From: Brevibacterium permense
Lineage (GTDB): Bacteria; Actinomycetota; Actinomycetes; Actinomycetales; Brevibacteriaceae
DNA: 64,000 bases
Assembly (NCBI RefSeq): GCF_013280495.1
Contig: NZ_JABSSX010000009.1
Location: forward strand, 1 to 64,000
Direction of reading: 5' to 3'
Of the stretch, positions 1-7,428 are shown in pieces (position 1 is the stretch's first letter; each line of letters opens with the position of its first letter). The translations under genes and the position numbers were made by a program. The notes beneath the pieces were generated by a model. That model saw nothing but the letters and a program-made list of their open reading frames with translations. It ran no database searches and had not been told where the DNA came from.

Positions 1-2
1 TC

Positions 3-473
3 GACTCGATCGAACGCGCCCATCGTGCCCTGCAGCTCTACGGCGTCTCCTCGCCGAGGCTGGCCGTCGCCGCGCTCAACCCGCACGGTGGTGAGAACGG
101 CGCCTTCGGCGACGAGGAGATCGAGATCCTCCGTCCGGCCGTCGAGAAGGTCAATGCCAGTGGCGCCTTCGAAGTCGCCGGACCGATCCCTGCCGATTCC
201 GTCTTCCATCAGGGGCTGACCGGCCGCTTCGACGGCATCCTCTCGCAGTACCACGACCAGGGACACATCGCGTCGAAGACCTTCGACTTCGATGGGACGA
301 TCTCGGTCACTGTGGGCCTGCCCATCCTGCGCACCTCCGTCGATCACGGCACTGCCTTCGACATCGCCGGTCAGGGCATCGCCGATGCGGGCACCATGCG
401 CTCGGCCTACCGGGCGGCCATCGGCTACGCGCCGTTCGTCGACGGCATCCGCGCGGAGTACCTGCCGAAGTAG
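3..473 (+). CDS. PdxA-family 4-phosphate dehydrogenase, C-terminal part (5' end outside window)
   Basis: The frame is open from the window edge to TAG at 471-473 and gives the last 156 residues of a PdxA-family enzyme. Visible family motifs are NPHGGENGAFG, YHDQGH (metal-binding His) and VDHGTAFDIAG. PdxA oxidises 4-phosphohydroxy-L-threonine in vitamin B6 synthesis. The PdxA2 branch acts on D-threonate or D-erythronate 4-phosphate in sugar-acid catabolism. The DeoR-type regulator 68 bases downstream favours the catabolic PdxA2 role (inference), because B6 synthesis in actinobacteria normally uses PdxST. The partner kinase (DUF1537) would lie upstream, outside the window. Confidence 0.85.
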   Translation, partial: DSIERAHRALQLYGVSSPRLAVAALNPHGGENGAFGDEEIEILRPAVEKVNASGAFEVAGPIPADSVFHQGLTGRFDGILSQYHDQGHIASKTFDFDGTISVTVGLPILRTSVDHGTAFDIAGQGIADAGTMRSAYRAAIGYAPFVDGIRAEYLPK

Positions 474-541
474 GCTGAGTCATATGACCGACCGCGGCGA
501 CTCAGCTGCGATCGGCTCCGTGACCGAGGAGAGGAAGACAG

Positions 542-1267
542 ATGGCGATCCGATCAGGGACCCAGCGGCGCCGCGAAGCCATTCTCGGCCTGCTCAAGAC
601 CGGATCGTGGAGCATCCCCCGCCTGGCCGGGGCCCTCGAGACCTCGGAATCGACGATCCGCCGCGACCTGCGCGATATGGCCGCAGACGGTGAGATCATC
701 CGCACCATCGGCGGAGCCGCTGCCGCAGGGTACGTCGAACCGCCGCTGGGCGAACGGATGGAACAGCAGGCCGAAGCGAAGGACGCCATCGCCGCCCGCG
801 CCCTTGCACACCTCGACGATGCCCGAGTGCGCACCGTCTTCCTCGATGCCGGATCGACGGCTGTGCGTCTGGCCGAGAGGATCAGGGACCGCAGCGAGCT
901 CACCGTGGTCACCCGCGGCCTCGAGATCGCACTGACCCTTGCCCATCCTGCCGGACCCACTGTCATCATGATCGGCGGTGAGGTTTCGACCCTGTCCCAC
1001 GGAACGACCGGGGCGCTGTCGGACCATGCACTGGCCCGCATCCATGTCGACCTCGCGTTCCTCGGCGCCGATGCCGTCGACACCGCTCAGGGGCTCGGCG
1101 AACCGAGCCTCGACGAAGCCCGGACGAAGGAGCTCATCGCCGAGCGGGCAGGCGCCGTCATCGTCCTCGCCGACAGCTCGAAGGCAGGCCGCGAGGTCGC
1201 CGCCTGGGCACCGTTGCCGCCCGGCTGGACGTGGATCGACGAACGCGGTGAGCACACGCAGGGCTGA
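542..1267 (+). CDS. DeoR/GlpR-family transcriptional regulator
   Basis: This 241-residue protein has the two-domain layout of DeoR repressors. The N-terminal winged helix-turn-helix covers about residues 5-55 (RREAILGLLKTG, then STIRRDLRDMAADGEI). It is followed by a sugar-phosphate sensor domain with the usual GGA, LDAGST and FLGADAVD stretches. The ATG follows a purine-rich ribosome site (gaggagaggaag). It lies just after the PdxA-type gene on the same strand, so it probably controls that sugar-acid operon through a phosphorylated intermediate (inference). It converges with the BCCT transporter. Confidence 0.9.
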   Translation: MAIRSGTQRRREAILGLLKTGSWSIPRLAGALETSESTIRRDLRDMAADGEIIRTIGGAAAAGYVEPPLGERMEQQAEAKDAIAARALAHLDDARVRTVFLDAGSTAVRLAERIRDRSELTVVTRGLEIALTLAHPAGPTVIMIGGEVSTLSHGTTGALSDHALARIHVDLAFLGADAVDTAQGLGEPSLDEARTKELIAERAGAVIVLADSSKAGREVAAWAPLPPGWTWIDERGEHTQG

Positions 1268-1295
1268 CGGCCCGCAGCCGCCGATCCGACCGTTC

Positions 1296-2873
1296 TCACA
1301 CCTGCTGTTCGCGCGCCATCTGACGGACGTAGACAGGAGCGGCGACCAGCGCCGGCAGCATCACGAAGCCCACTGGCACAGCGGTGATGACGATCGCCGA
1401 CTGCAGAGCCTCCACTCCCCCGTCGCCGAGGCTGATGAGCACGGCCGCTGTGATGCCGATGAATAGAGCCCAGGTGGCGCGCAGCCTCGGAGAGGGTTCC
1501 CCGGAGGTCATGCACGACTGAGACATCGCAAACGACATCGAGTCCGTGGTCGTGGCGACGAAGGTCATCGTCAGGACGAGGAAGCCGAGGCTGATGACCA
1601 GCGACAGCGGCAGGTGGCCGCTGATCGCCATGACAGCTGCGGGCAGTCCGCCCTCCATGAGCGGCTCCGAGATCGCCCCGTCCGACTTCTGCTCAAGGAA
1701 GATGCCTGTGCCGCCGAGCACTGTGAACCAGAAGGTCGTGGCCACGGGAGGCAGCACCGTCGTGCTGATGAGCAGATCGCGGACCGTACGGCCCTTGGAG
1801 ATCCGGGCGACGAAGATCGCCATCAGCGGCGCATAGCCGAGGAACCAGCCGAAGAAGAAGACAGTCCACCCGGACAGCCACTCGGTGTCCCCGCGGTAGA
1901 GGGTCATGCTGAAGAAGTCGGTGACGTAGAGGGCGAATCCGTCGAAGAAGCTCTTGACGACGAACCACGCCGATCCGAGCACGAGCACCGCGGCCATGAG
2001 CCCGAGCGCCAACCACACATTCGCGGAGCTGAGGAATCGGATGCCGCGGTTGACTCCGGAGAAGACACTGACTCCGGCGACCGCGGTGAGCGTCGCGATG
2101 ACGATGAGCTGGACGGGATAGATGTCGGGGATCCCGAACAGCGAATTGAGACCGTAGGAGACCTGGAGGCCGAGGAAGCCGACCGGGCCGATGGTGCCCG
2201 CCGCGACTGAGATCACGCACACGACGTCGACGATCGCAGCGATCGGTCCGGTGGCCGCACGCCTGCCCATGATCGGATACAGAAGGCTGCGGGGGCGAAG
2301 CGGCATGCCCTTTTCGGCAGCGCGCATCATGACGATGGCACCCAGCGAGCCGAGAATCGCCCAGGCGAGGAAGCCCCAGTCGATGAAGCTTGTCGCCAAT
2401 GCCGCGGCCACTGCGTCGATTCCGCCGCTGTCGGAGAAATACGGCGGCCTCGAGGTGTAGTGGTACATCGGTTCGGCGGCCGCCCAGAACACTCCCCCTG
2501 CCGCGAGCAAGGTCATCATGATCATCGCGATCCAGGAGAAGCGGTTGAAGTCCGGCCGTGCCTGATTGCCCAATCTGGCCTTCGCCCAGGGGGTGAAGAC
2601 GAGGACGAGTGCGATGAGGAATGTGGCCAGCAGCAGGATCTGCCAGTACATGCCGAAGATCTCGGCGCAGGCGGCGAACCCGGCCCCCACCCAGCCCGAC
2701 ATCCGATCAGGGACGATGAGAGCGAGGGCGACGAAGCTCGCGAGGATCCCCACGCTCGCCCCGGCCACGGGCCGGTCGAGGCGGCGGGGGCCGATATGGC
2801 TGGGGTCGTCTGTCGCAGGAGGCGGCTCAGCCGCCTGATCGGCGGTTGCCGTACGGGTGCTCGTCTTGCTCAT
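1296..2873 (-). CDS. BCCT-family betaine/carnitine/choline transporter
   Basis: This is an integral membrane carrier of about 525 residues with roughly 12 helices. It carries the BCCT hallmarks FWAAAEPMYHY and GYAPLMAIFVARISKGRT. BCCT proteins import quaternary ammonium compounds such as glycine betaine, choline or carnitine with sodium or protons, for osmoprotection or as nutrients. The frame is open to 2960, but the ATG at 2873 (MSKTSTRT) is preferred because it follows GGAAGG, and the upstream extension is not family-like. The substrate cannot be read from the sequence. The gene stands alone and converges with the DeoR gene. Confidence 0.9.
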   Translation of the reverse strand: MSKTSTRTATADQAAEPPPATDDPSHIGPRRLDRPVAGASVGILASFVALALIVPDRMSGWVGAGFAACAEIFGMYWQILLLATFLIALVLVFTPWAKARLGNQARPDFNRFSWIAMIMMTLLAAGGVFWAAAEPMYHYTSRPPYFSDSGGIDAVAAALATSFIDWGFLAWAILGSLGAIVMMRAAEKGMPLRPRSLLYPIMGRRAATGPIAAIVDVVCVISVAAGTIGPVGFLGLQVSYGLNSLFGIPDIYPVQLIVIATLTAVAGVSVFSGVNRGIRFLSSANVWLALGLMAAVLVLGSAWFVVKSFFDGFALYVTDFFSMTLYRGDTEWLSGWTVFFFGWFLGYAPLMAIFVARISKGRTVRDLLISTTVLPPVATTFWFTVLGGTGIFLEQKSDGAISEPLMEGGLPAAVMAISGHLPLSLVISLGFLVLTMTFVATTTDSMSFAMSQSCMTSGEPSPRLRATWALFIGITAAVLISLGDGGVEALQSAIVITAVPVGFVMLPALVAAPVYVRQMAREQQV

Positions 2874-3100
2874 GGGTGGCGCTGCCTTCCGTGCCCCGCT
2901 GACTCTGCCGTCGGGTGCGGGGCTGTTGGGTGTCGATGCTCGTTCCGTCTGGAATCGCAACGGTCCAGTCTAGGGGGCGGAGCACCGCAACGGTCCGCCA
3001 GCAGAAGGATTTCCGCTCGAATGTGCGACGACTCACCCGCCTCGGTGGCCTGCCCCGGAACCTCCGCGCCGTACCCGGTTGAGTGCGTTCGTCGGCGGGC

Positions 3101-4072
3101 TCACTCCCCGGCGATCTCGAGCAGCACCTTGCCGATCACGGAGCGTGATTCGAGCTCCTTGATCGCTGCTGCCGCCTGCGCCAGCGGATAACTCGCATGG
3201 ATGCGCGGATTGAGACGCCCGGCGGACACATACTCGGCCACGGCCTGCCACTGTTCGTCGATGAGCGACGGATGGCCGACAGTCGCCGCGCCCCACGCGA
3301 CACCGTCGATGGAGATGTTCTTCAGCAGCAGGCGATTGACCTTGATCGAGGGGATCTCACCGGCAGTGAAGCCGAGAACAAGAAGCCGACCGAACGGAGC
3401 GAGCACTCGCGTCGAATCGGTGAATCGGTCGCCGCCGACGGGGTCGAAAACGAAGTCGACGCCGCTCGGACAGATCTCCTTCGTCGCGTGTTTGAAGCCG
3501 TCGGCGAAGACGACATGCTTCGCGCCGACCTCACGAACCGCGTCGGCCTTCGCCTCGGTCGAGACGACGGCGATGACCTCGAGGCCCATCGCCAGGCCCA
3601 GCTGCACTGCGGCCGAACCGAGACCGCCTGCGGCTCCGTGGACGAGGAGGCTCTGGCCAGGCTGGGCATTCGCGCGCACTCGCAGTGCGAAGTCAGCGGT
3701 GAGCACGTTCATCGGCATGCCTGCGGCATCGGCCAGGGAAACCGAATCCGGGACCGCCACGGTGGCCTCGTCGCCGGCGACGAGGTATTCCGCGAAGGTT
3801 CCCTTCCCAGTGATCGCAGCAACGCGGTCCCCGACGGAGTAGCGGGAGCCCGGCCCCGCCTCGGCGACAGTTCCAGACGCTTCGGAACCCAGAGTGAAGG
3901 GCAGGTCGTGCTTGACCTGGTACATTCCTCGGGTCTGCAGCACCTCGGGGAACGTCACTCCGGCATATGCGACCTTGATGAGCACCTGGGCCGGCCCCGG
4001 AACCGGACGCTCCACGTCGAGATGCTCCACATCATCGGGCCCGGTCAGAGCAGTGACGCGAATGGCTTTCAT
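3101..4072 (-). CDS. Zinc-less MDR-family NADPH:quinone oxidoreductase-like protein
   Basis: This 323-residue medium-chain dehydrogenase/reductase resembles NADPH:quinone oxidoreductase. It has an N-terminal GroES-like domain and a Rossmann domain with the cofactor motif HGAAGGLGSAAVQLG. The C-terminal part has the family segment FGRLLVLGFTAGEIP. The catalytic-zinc Cys/His pattern of alcohol dehydrogenases is absent. The frame is open to 4261, but the ATG at 4072 (MKAIRV) is preferred because it is the usual family start and follows GAGGAAAC. It is divergent from the acyl-CoA operon starting at 4249 and may share its control region and pathway as an enoyl or quinone reductase (inference). Confidence 0.85.
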   Translation of the reverse strand: MKAIRVTALTGPDDVEHLDVERPVPGPAQVLIKVAYAGVTFPEVLQTRGMYQVKHDLPFTLGSEASGTVAEAGPGSRYSVGDRVAAITGKGTFAEYLVAGDEATVAVPDSVSLADAAGMPMNVLTADFALRVRANAQPGQSLLVHGAAGGLGSAAVQLGLAMGLEVIAVVSTEAKADAVREVGAKHVVFADGFKHATKEICPSGVDFVFDPVGGDRFTDSTRVLAPFGRLLVLGFTAGEIPSIKVNRLLLKNISIDGVAWGAATVGHPSLIDEQWQAVAEYVSAGRLNPRIHASYPLAQAAAAIKELESRSVIGKVLLEIAGE

Positions 4073-4180
4073 AGTTTCCTCGCTAACGTTGTGGCCCACG
4101 CGGAACGCTAGAGCTCCGGTGGCGGCGGTCTTCTCACCTCTATCACACCGAGCGGCTATGACCTTGATCACTTTTACGGC

Positions 4181-4209
4181 TTGACTCTCCCGCTCGGGAT
4201 GAATACTGT
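4181..4209 (+). promoter_or_regulatory. Candidate promoter of the kinase/acyl-CoA operon
   Basis: TTGACT at 4181-4186 and TACTGT at 4204-4209 are separated by 17 bases and lie 40 bases before the ATG at 4249. The -35 match is good and the -10 match is moderate. A palindrome starts 9 bases downstream, where transcription should begin. Confidence 0.5.
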
Positions 4210-4218
4210 GAACTCTAC

Positions 4219-4232
4219 TGAACGATTGTTCA
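4219..4232. promoter_or_regulatory. Candidate operator, 5-4-5 inverted repeat
   Basis: TGAAC-gatt-GTTCA is a perfect inverted repeat at the expected transcription start of the acyl-CoA operon, in the gap between divergent genes. Such a position suits a TetR-type repressor responding to acyl-CoA. No regulator gene is adjacent, so the protein is unknown. Confidence 0.45.
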
Positions 4233-4248
4233 CTCGGGAAGGTCAAGG

Positions 4249-5271
4249 ATGACACAATCACCGGCAGGGTTCGATGTGGACAGCATCGGCAGATGGATCG
4301 AGCAGAGATTCGGGATCAGCGACTTCGACGTCGAAGTGATGTCGGTCGGTCGCTCGAATCTCACGTTCACCATCCTCGTCGACAGCAGCCCGCGCTGGGT
4401 CCTGCGACGCCCGCCCCTCGGCCACGAAGGCGGCAGTGCTCACAACGTCGCCCGCGAAGGCCGGATCATGGCCGCTCTCAACGACAGCAGCGTTCCGGTG
4501 CCGACCGTCCTCGACATCGTCGATGACCCGGAGGTTCTGGACGTGCCCTTCGTGTTCATGGATCACTGCCCCGGGTTCCCGATCAACACTCCCTCCGAGT
4601 GGGAGTCCATCCCTGCTGAGAATCGCCGCGACTGCGCCTTCGGCATGATCGACGCCCTGGCGGCGATCCATTCCGTCGACGTCGACGCTGTCGGTTTGTC
4701 CGACCTGCGCCGGCCGGGCGGACTCATCGACCGACAGCTGCGTCGCTGGATCGGGCAGGTCGAGAAGATCGCGATGCGCGAGACCCCGATCATCCATGAG
4801 GTCCACGACGTCCTCCGCGAGGCCATGCCCGACCCTGCGGGCTCGCCGGTGGGAATCGCACACGGGGACTTCAAACCGAACAATATGATCTTCGCGCCGT
4901 CGGGGTCGATCAACGCCGTCGTCGACTGGGAGCTGACAGCCATCGGCGAGGTGCTCACCGACCTCGGCTATTTCGTCGCCATGCTCACGGTGCCCGAAAA
5001 GTACACCAGCATCTGGGTGCCCCGCGCCGACGACGGTTTCCCCACCACAGACGAACTCATCGACCGCTATCAGGAAGTCAGCGGGCACGAAGTCCACGAT
5101 GTCAGCTACTACTCGGCGTTCGCGATGTGGAAACTGGCCTGCATCCGTGAAGGCGTTTACACACGACTGGCGACAGGCAAGATGGGCGACCTCGATCTCG
5201 ACCCGGACGAGGCCGGAGCCGGGGTCGAAGACCTCGCTCGCCAAGCCCTCGACCTGTTGGAGAGATCATGA
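4249..5271 (+). CDS. APH-fold phosphotransferase (LvaA / ACAD11 kinase-domain-like)
   Basis: This 340-residue cytosolic kinase-fold protein belongs to the aminoglycoside phosphotransferase/choline kinase superfamily. The catalytic loop HGDFKPNN gives H205, D207 and N212. VVDWE supplies the metal-binding D226, equivalent to DFG. In mammals this domain is fused to acyl-CoA dehydrogenase in ACAD10/11. In Pseudomonas the separate LvaA phosphorylates 4-hydroxyacyl-CoA. Here it is the first gene of an operon with SDR, acyl-CoA dehydrogenase and CoA ligase genes, and the next gene overlaps its stop by 4 bases. An acyl-CoA kinase role is therefore more likely than antibiotic resistance (inference). 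The ATG has GGGAAGG just upstream. Confidence 0.85.
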   Translation: MTQSPAGFDVDSIGRWIEQRFGISDFDVEVMSVGRSNLTFTILVDSSPRWVLRRPPLGHEGGSAHNVAREGRIMAALNDSSVPVPTVLDIVDDPEVLDVPFVFMDHCPGFPINTPSEWESIPAENRRDCAFGMIDALAAIHSVDVDAVGLSDLRRPGGLIDRQLRRWIGQVEKIAMRETPIIHEVHDVLREAMPDPAGSPVGIAHGDFKPNNMIFAPSGSINAVVDWELTAIGEVLTDLGYFVAMLTVPEKYTSIWVPRADDGFPTTDELIDRYQEVSGHEVHDVSYYSAFAMWKLACIREGVYTRLATGKMGDLDLDPDEAGAGVEDLARQALDLLERS

Positions 5272-6062
5272 CCTCGCCCCTGGTCGGCATGCGTGCGGTG
5301 GTCACCGGGGCCGCCGGTGGAATCGGCGCAGCTTTGGCCGCCGAGCTCATCGAACGCGGTGCGTCAGTCGTTCTCGCAGACCTCTCCCCCACTGTCGGCG
5401 ACACCGGCGCCTTACTCGGCACCTCGGCCTTCGCTTGGACAGGGGACGTGTCATCGGTCGAAGGAATCGGTGCGCTCATCGATTCTGCCGACGACCGCTT
5501 CGGCGGGATCGACCTGTACTTTGCCAATGCCGGAATCATCGGTCCATCGATGCTCGGAGAATCCGACGCCGACTGGGACACGATCATCGACGTCAACATG
5601 CGCGCCCATATCCGCGCCGCGCAGGCACTCGTCCCCCGTTGGCAGGAGGCCGGTTCCGGGTATTTCGTCGCCACCGCTTCGGCGGCAGGACTGCTCACGC
5701 AGATCGGCTCGGCCGCGTATTCGGTGACGAAGCATGCGTCGGTCGCATTCGCGGAATGGCTGGCCATGACCTATCGCGACGACGGAATCCGCGCCTCAGT
5801 GGTCTGCCCGATGGGAGTGAACACGAATCTGCTCGACGACGCCGGACCCGCCGGCGGCGCCGCCCAGAAGGCCGTGACCTCAGCCGGGACCGTCCTGGAA
5901 CCCGCCGAGGTGGCCGCCATCGTTCTCGACGCCGTTGAGAACGAGCAGTTCCTCATCCTGCCGCACCCCGAAGTGCTCGAGATGTACCGGATGAAAGGCA
6001 GCGACTACGACCGCTGGCTGCGCGGAATGTCCCGATACCAAGCACGACTCAGTGAACAGTGA
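5268..6062 (+). CDS. Short-chain dehydrogenase/reductase (SDR)
   Basis: This 264-residue classical SDR has the cofactor motif TGAAGGIG (residues 13-20), the NAG motif at 87-89, and the catalytic residues S138, Y151 and K155. It interconverts a hydroxyl and a keto group using NAD(P). Its ATGA overlap with the kinase gene implies translational coupling. In the Lva scheme, LvaD is an SDR acting on hydroxy/keto acyl-CoA, and this gene is the positional counterpart (inference). Its true substrate cannot be read from the sequence. Confidence 0.88.
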   Translation: MTSPLVGMRAVVTGAAGGIGAALAAELIERGASVVLADLSPTVGDTGALLGTSAFAWTGDVSSVEGIGALIDSADDRFGGIDLYFANAGIIGPSMLGESDADWDTIIDVNMRAHIRAAQALVPRWQEAGSGYFVATASAAGLLTQIGSAAYSVTKHASVAFAEWLAMTYRDDGIRASVVCPMGVNTNLLDDAGPAGGAAQKAVTSAGTVLEPAEVAAIVLDAVENEQFLILPHPEVLEMYRMKGSDYDRWLRGMSRYQARLSEQ

Positions 6063-6137
6063 CACCGAGCCCCACCAGCGGGTGAGACTCGCCTGAGACC
6101 AGACCTCACAGCAACCATCGAGAAGCAAGGAGCCCCC

Positions 6138-7343
6138 GTGTTGGAAATCAGCGAACGCGGACGTGAGTATCAGCAGCGCCTGAACGCGTTCATGGACGAA
6201 TTCGTCTACCCGGCCGAGCCGGTCTATGCCGAGCAGATGGCCGCGGCGGCCAGCCCTCACACACAACCGCAGATCCTCGAAGACCTCAAGGCCGAAGCGA
6301 AGAGGCAGGGCCTGTGGAACCTCTTCCACCCGCACCCGGAATGGGGACCCGGCCTGACGAACCTCGAATACGCTCCATTGGCCGAGATCACCGGACGCAG
6401 CCTGGAGATCGCCCCCGAAGCGATCAACTGCAATGCACCGGATACCGGAAACATGGAGGTCTTCACGGTCTTCGGCACCGATGAGCACAAGGAGAAGTAC
6501 CTGGGGCCCCTGCTCGAGGGTGAGATCGCCTCGGCGTTTGCGATGACAGAGCCGGCTGTGGCCAGCTCCGACGCGACGAACGTCGAGATGAGCATGGAAC
6601 GCACCGACGACGGATTCGTGCTCAACGGCCGCAAGTGGTTTGCGTCGAACGCGATGCATCCGAACTGCCGAGTGCTCATCGTCATGGGCAAGACCGATCC
6701 CACCGCCGAGGTGCACCGTCAGCAGTCGATGCTCGTCGTGCCGATCGATGCCGCCGGAGTCACAGTTGTGCGCAACCTGCCCGTGTACGGCTACGCCGAC
6801 CGGGAAGGCCATGCCGAGATCATCTTCGAGAACGTTCTCGTGCCGTTCAAGGACATTCTCAAGGGTGAAGGCGAAGGCTTCGCCATCAGTCAGGCACGCC
6901 TGGGCCCGGGCCGGATCCACCACTGCATGCGTGCCATCGGAGCCGCCGAGCGGGCGCTCGAACTCATGGTCAAGCGCGCAGAATCTCGCGTGACTTTCGG
7001 TGAGAAGCTGTCGAATCGGGCGAACATCCAAGACTGGATCGCCGAGTCCCGGATCGAGATCGATCAGGCTCGGCTGCTGACCCTGCACGCCGCGGACAAG
7101 ATGGACAAGTATGGCAACAAAGTGGCGAAGAACGAGATCGCGGAGATCAAGGTCGTCGCACCGACGATGGCACTGAAGGTCATCGACAGGGCCGTTCAGG
7201 TCCACGGCGGCGGCGGAGTCACCGAGGACTTCCCCCTGGCCCGGATGTGGGCGCATATGCGCACCCTGCGTCTGGCAGATGGACCGGACGAAGTGCACAA
7301 ACGCTCCATCGCCCGCAATGAGATCAGGAAATACCGCGGCTGA
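6138..7343 (+). CDS. Acyl-CoA dehydrogenase (ACAD10/11-like)
   Basis: This 401-residue flavoprotein has the N-terminal, middle (AFAMTEPAVASSDA) and C-terminal domains of acyl-CoA dehydrogenases. The C-terminal segments VHGGGGVTEDFPLARM and ADGPDEVHKRSIAR resemble the ACAD11 branch. The family desaturates acyl-CoA at C2-C3 using FAD. With the APH-type kinase two genes upstream, it probably processes a phosphorylated 4-hydroxyacyl-CoA, as LvaC and ACAD11 do (inference). AAGCAAGGAG precedes the start, which is GTG at 6138. It lies in the operon 75 bases after the SDR gene. Confidence 0.9.
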   Translation: MLEISERGREYQQRLNAFMDEFVYPAEPVYAEQMAAAASPHTQPQILEDLKAEAKRQGLWNLFHPHPEWGPGLTNLEYAPLAEITGRSLEIAPEAINCNAPDTGNMEVFTVFGTDEHKEKYLGPLLEGEIASAFAMTEPAVASSDATNVEMSMERTDDGFVLNGRKWFASNAMHPNCRVLIVMGKTDPTAEVHRQQSMLVVPIDAAGVTVVRNLPVYGYADREGHAEIIFENVLVPFKDILKGEGEGFAISQARLGPGRIHHCMRAIGAAERALELMVKRAESRVTFGEKLSNRANIQDWIAESRIEIDQARLLTLHAADKMDKYGNKVAKNEIAEIKVVAPTMALKVIDRAVQVHGGGGVTEDFPLARMWAHMRTLRLADGPDEVHKRSIARNEIRKYRG

Positions 7344-7428
7344 GGTCGGCTCTTCCGCGATACAGTGACAACCCACCGGGCCCGGACCAGTGTGCGCGGG
7401 CCCGGTACCGCCTGCGAAAGGATGTTCA

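Noticed and set aside
554-1255. Long open frames antisense to real genes, here a 233-codon frame opposite the DeoR gene, with others opposite ACAD, mqo and eno
   Set aside because: High-GC genes leave long open frames in shifted and reverse frames. None has family motifs or a ribosome site, and the opposite strand encodes recognised proteins.
2803-2827. Palindrome AGGCGGCT-c-AGCCGCCT as a terminator
   Set aside because: It lies inside the coding region of the BCCT transporter near its N-terminus and is explained by the codons used.
4249-5271. An antibiotic (aminoglycoside) phosphotransferase resistance gene
   Set aside because: The operon context of SDR, acyl-CoA dehydrogenase and ligase points to acyl-CoA metabolism, and no resistance-specific features are visible.
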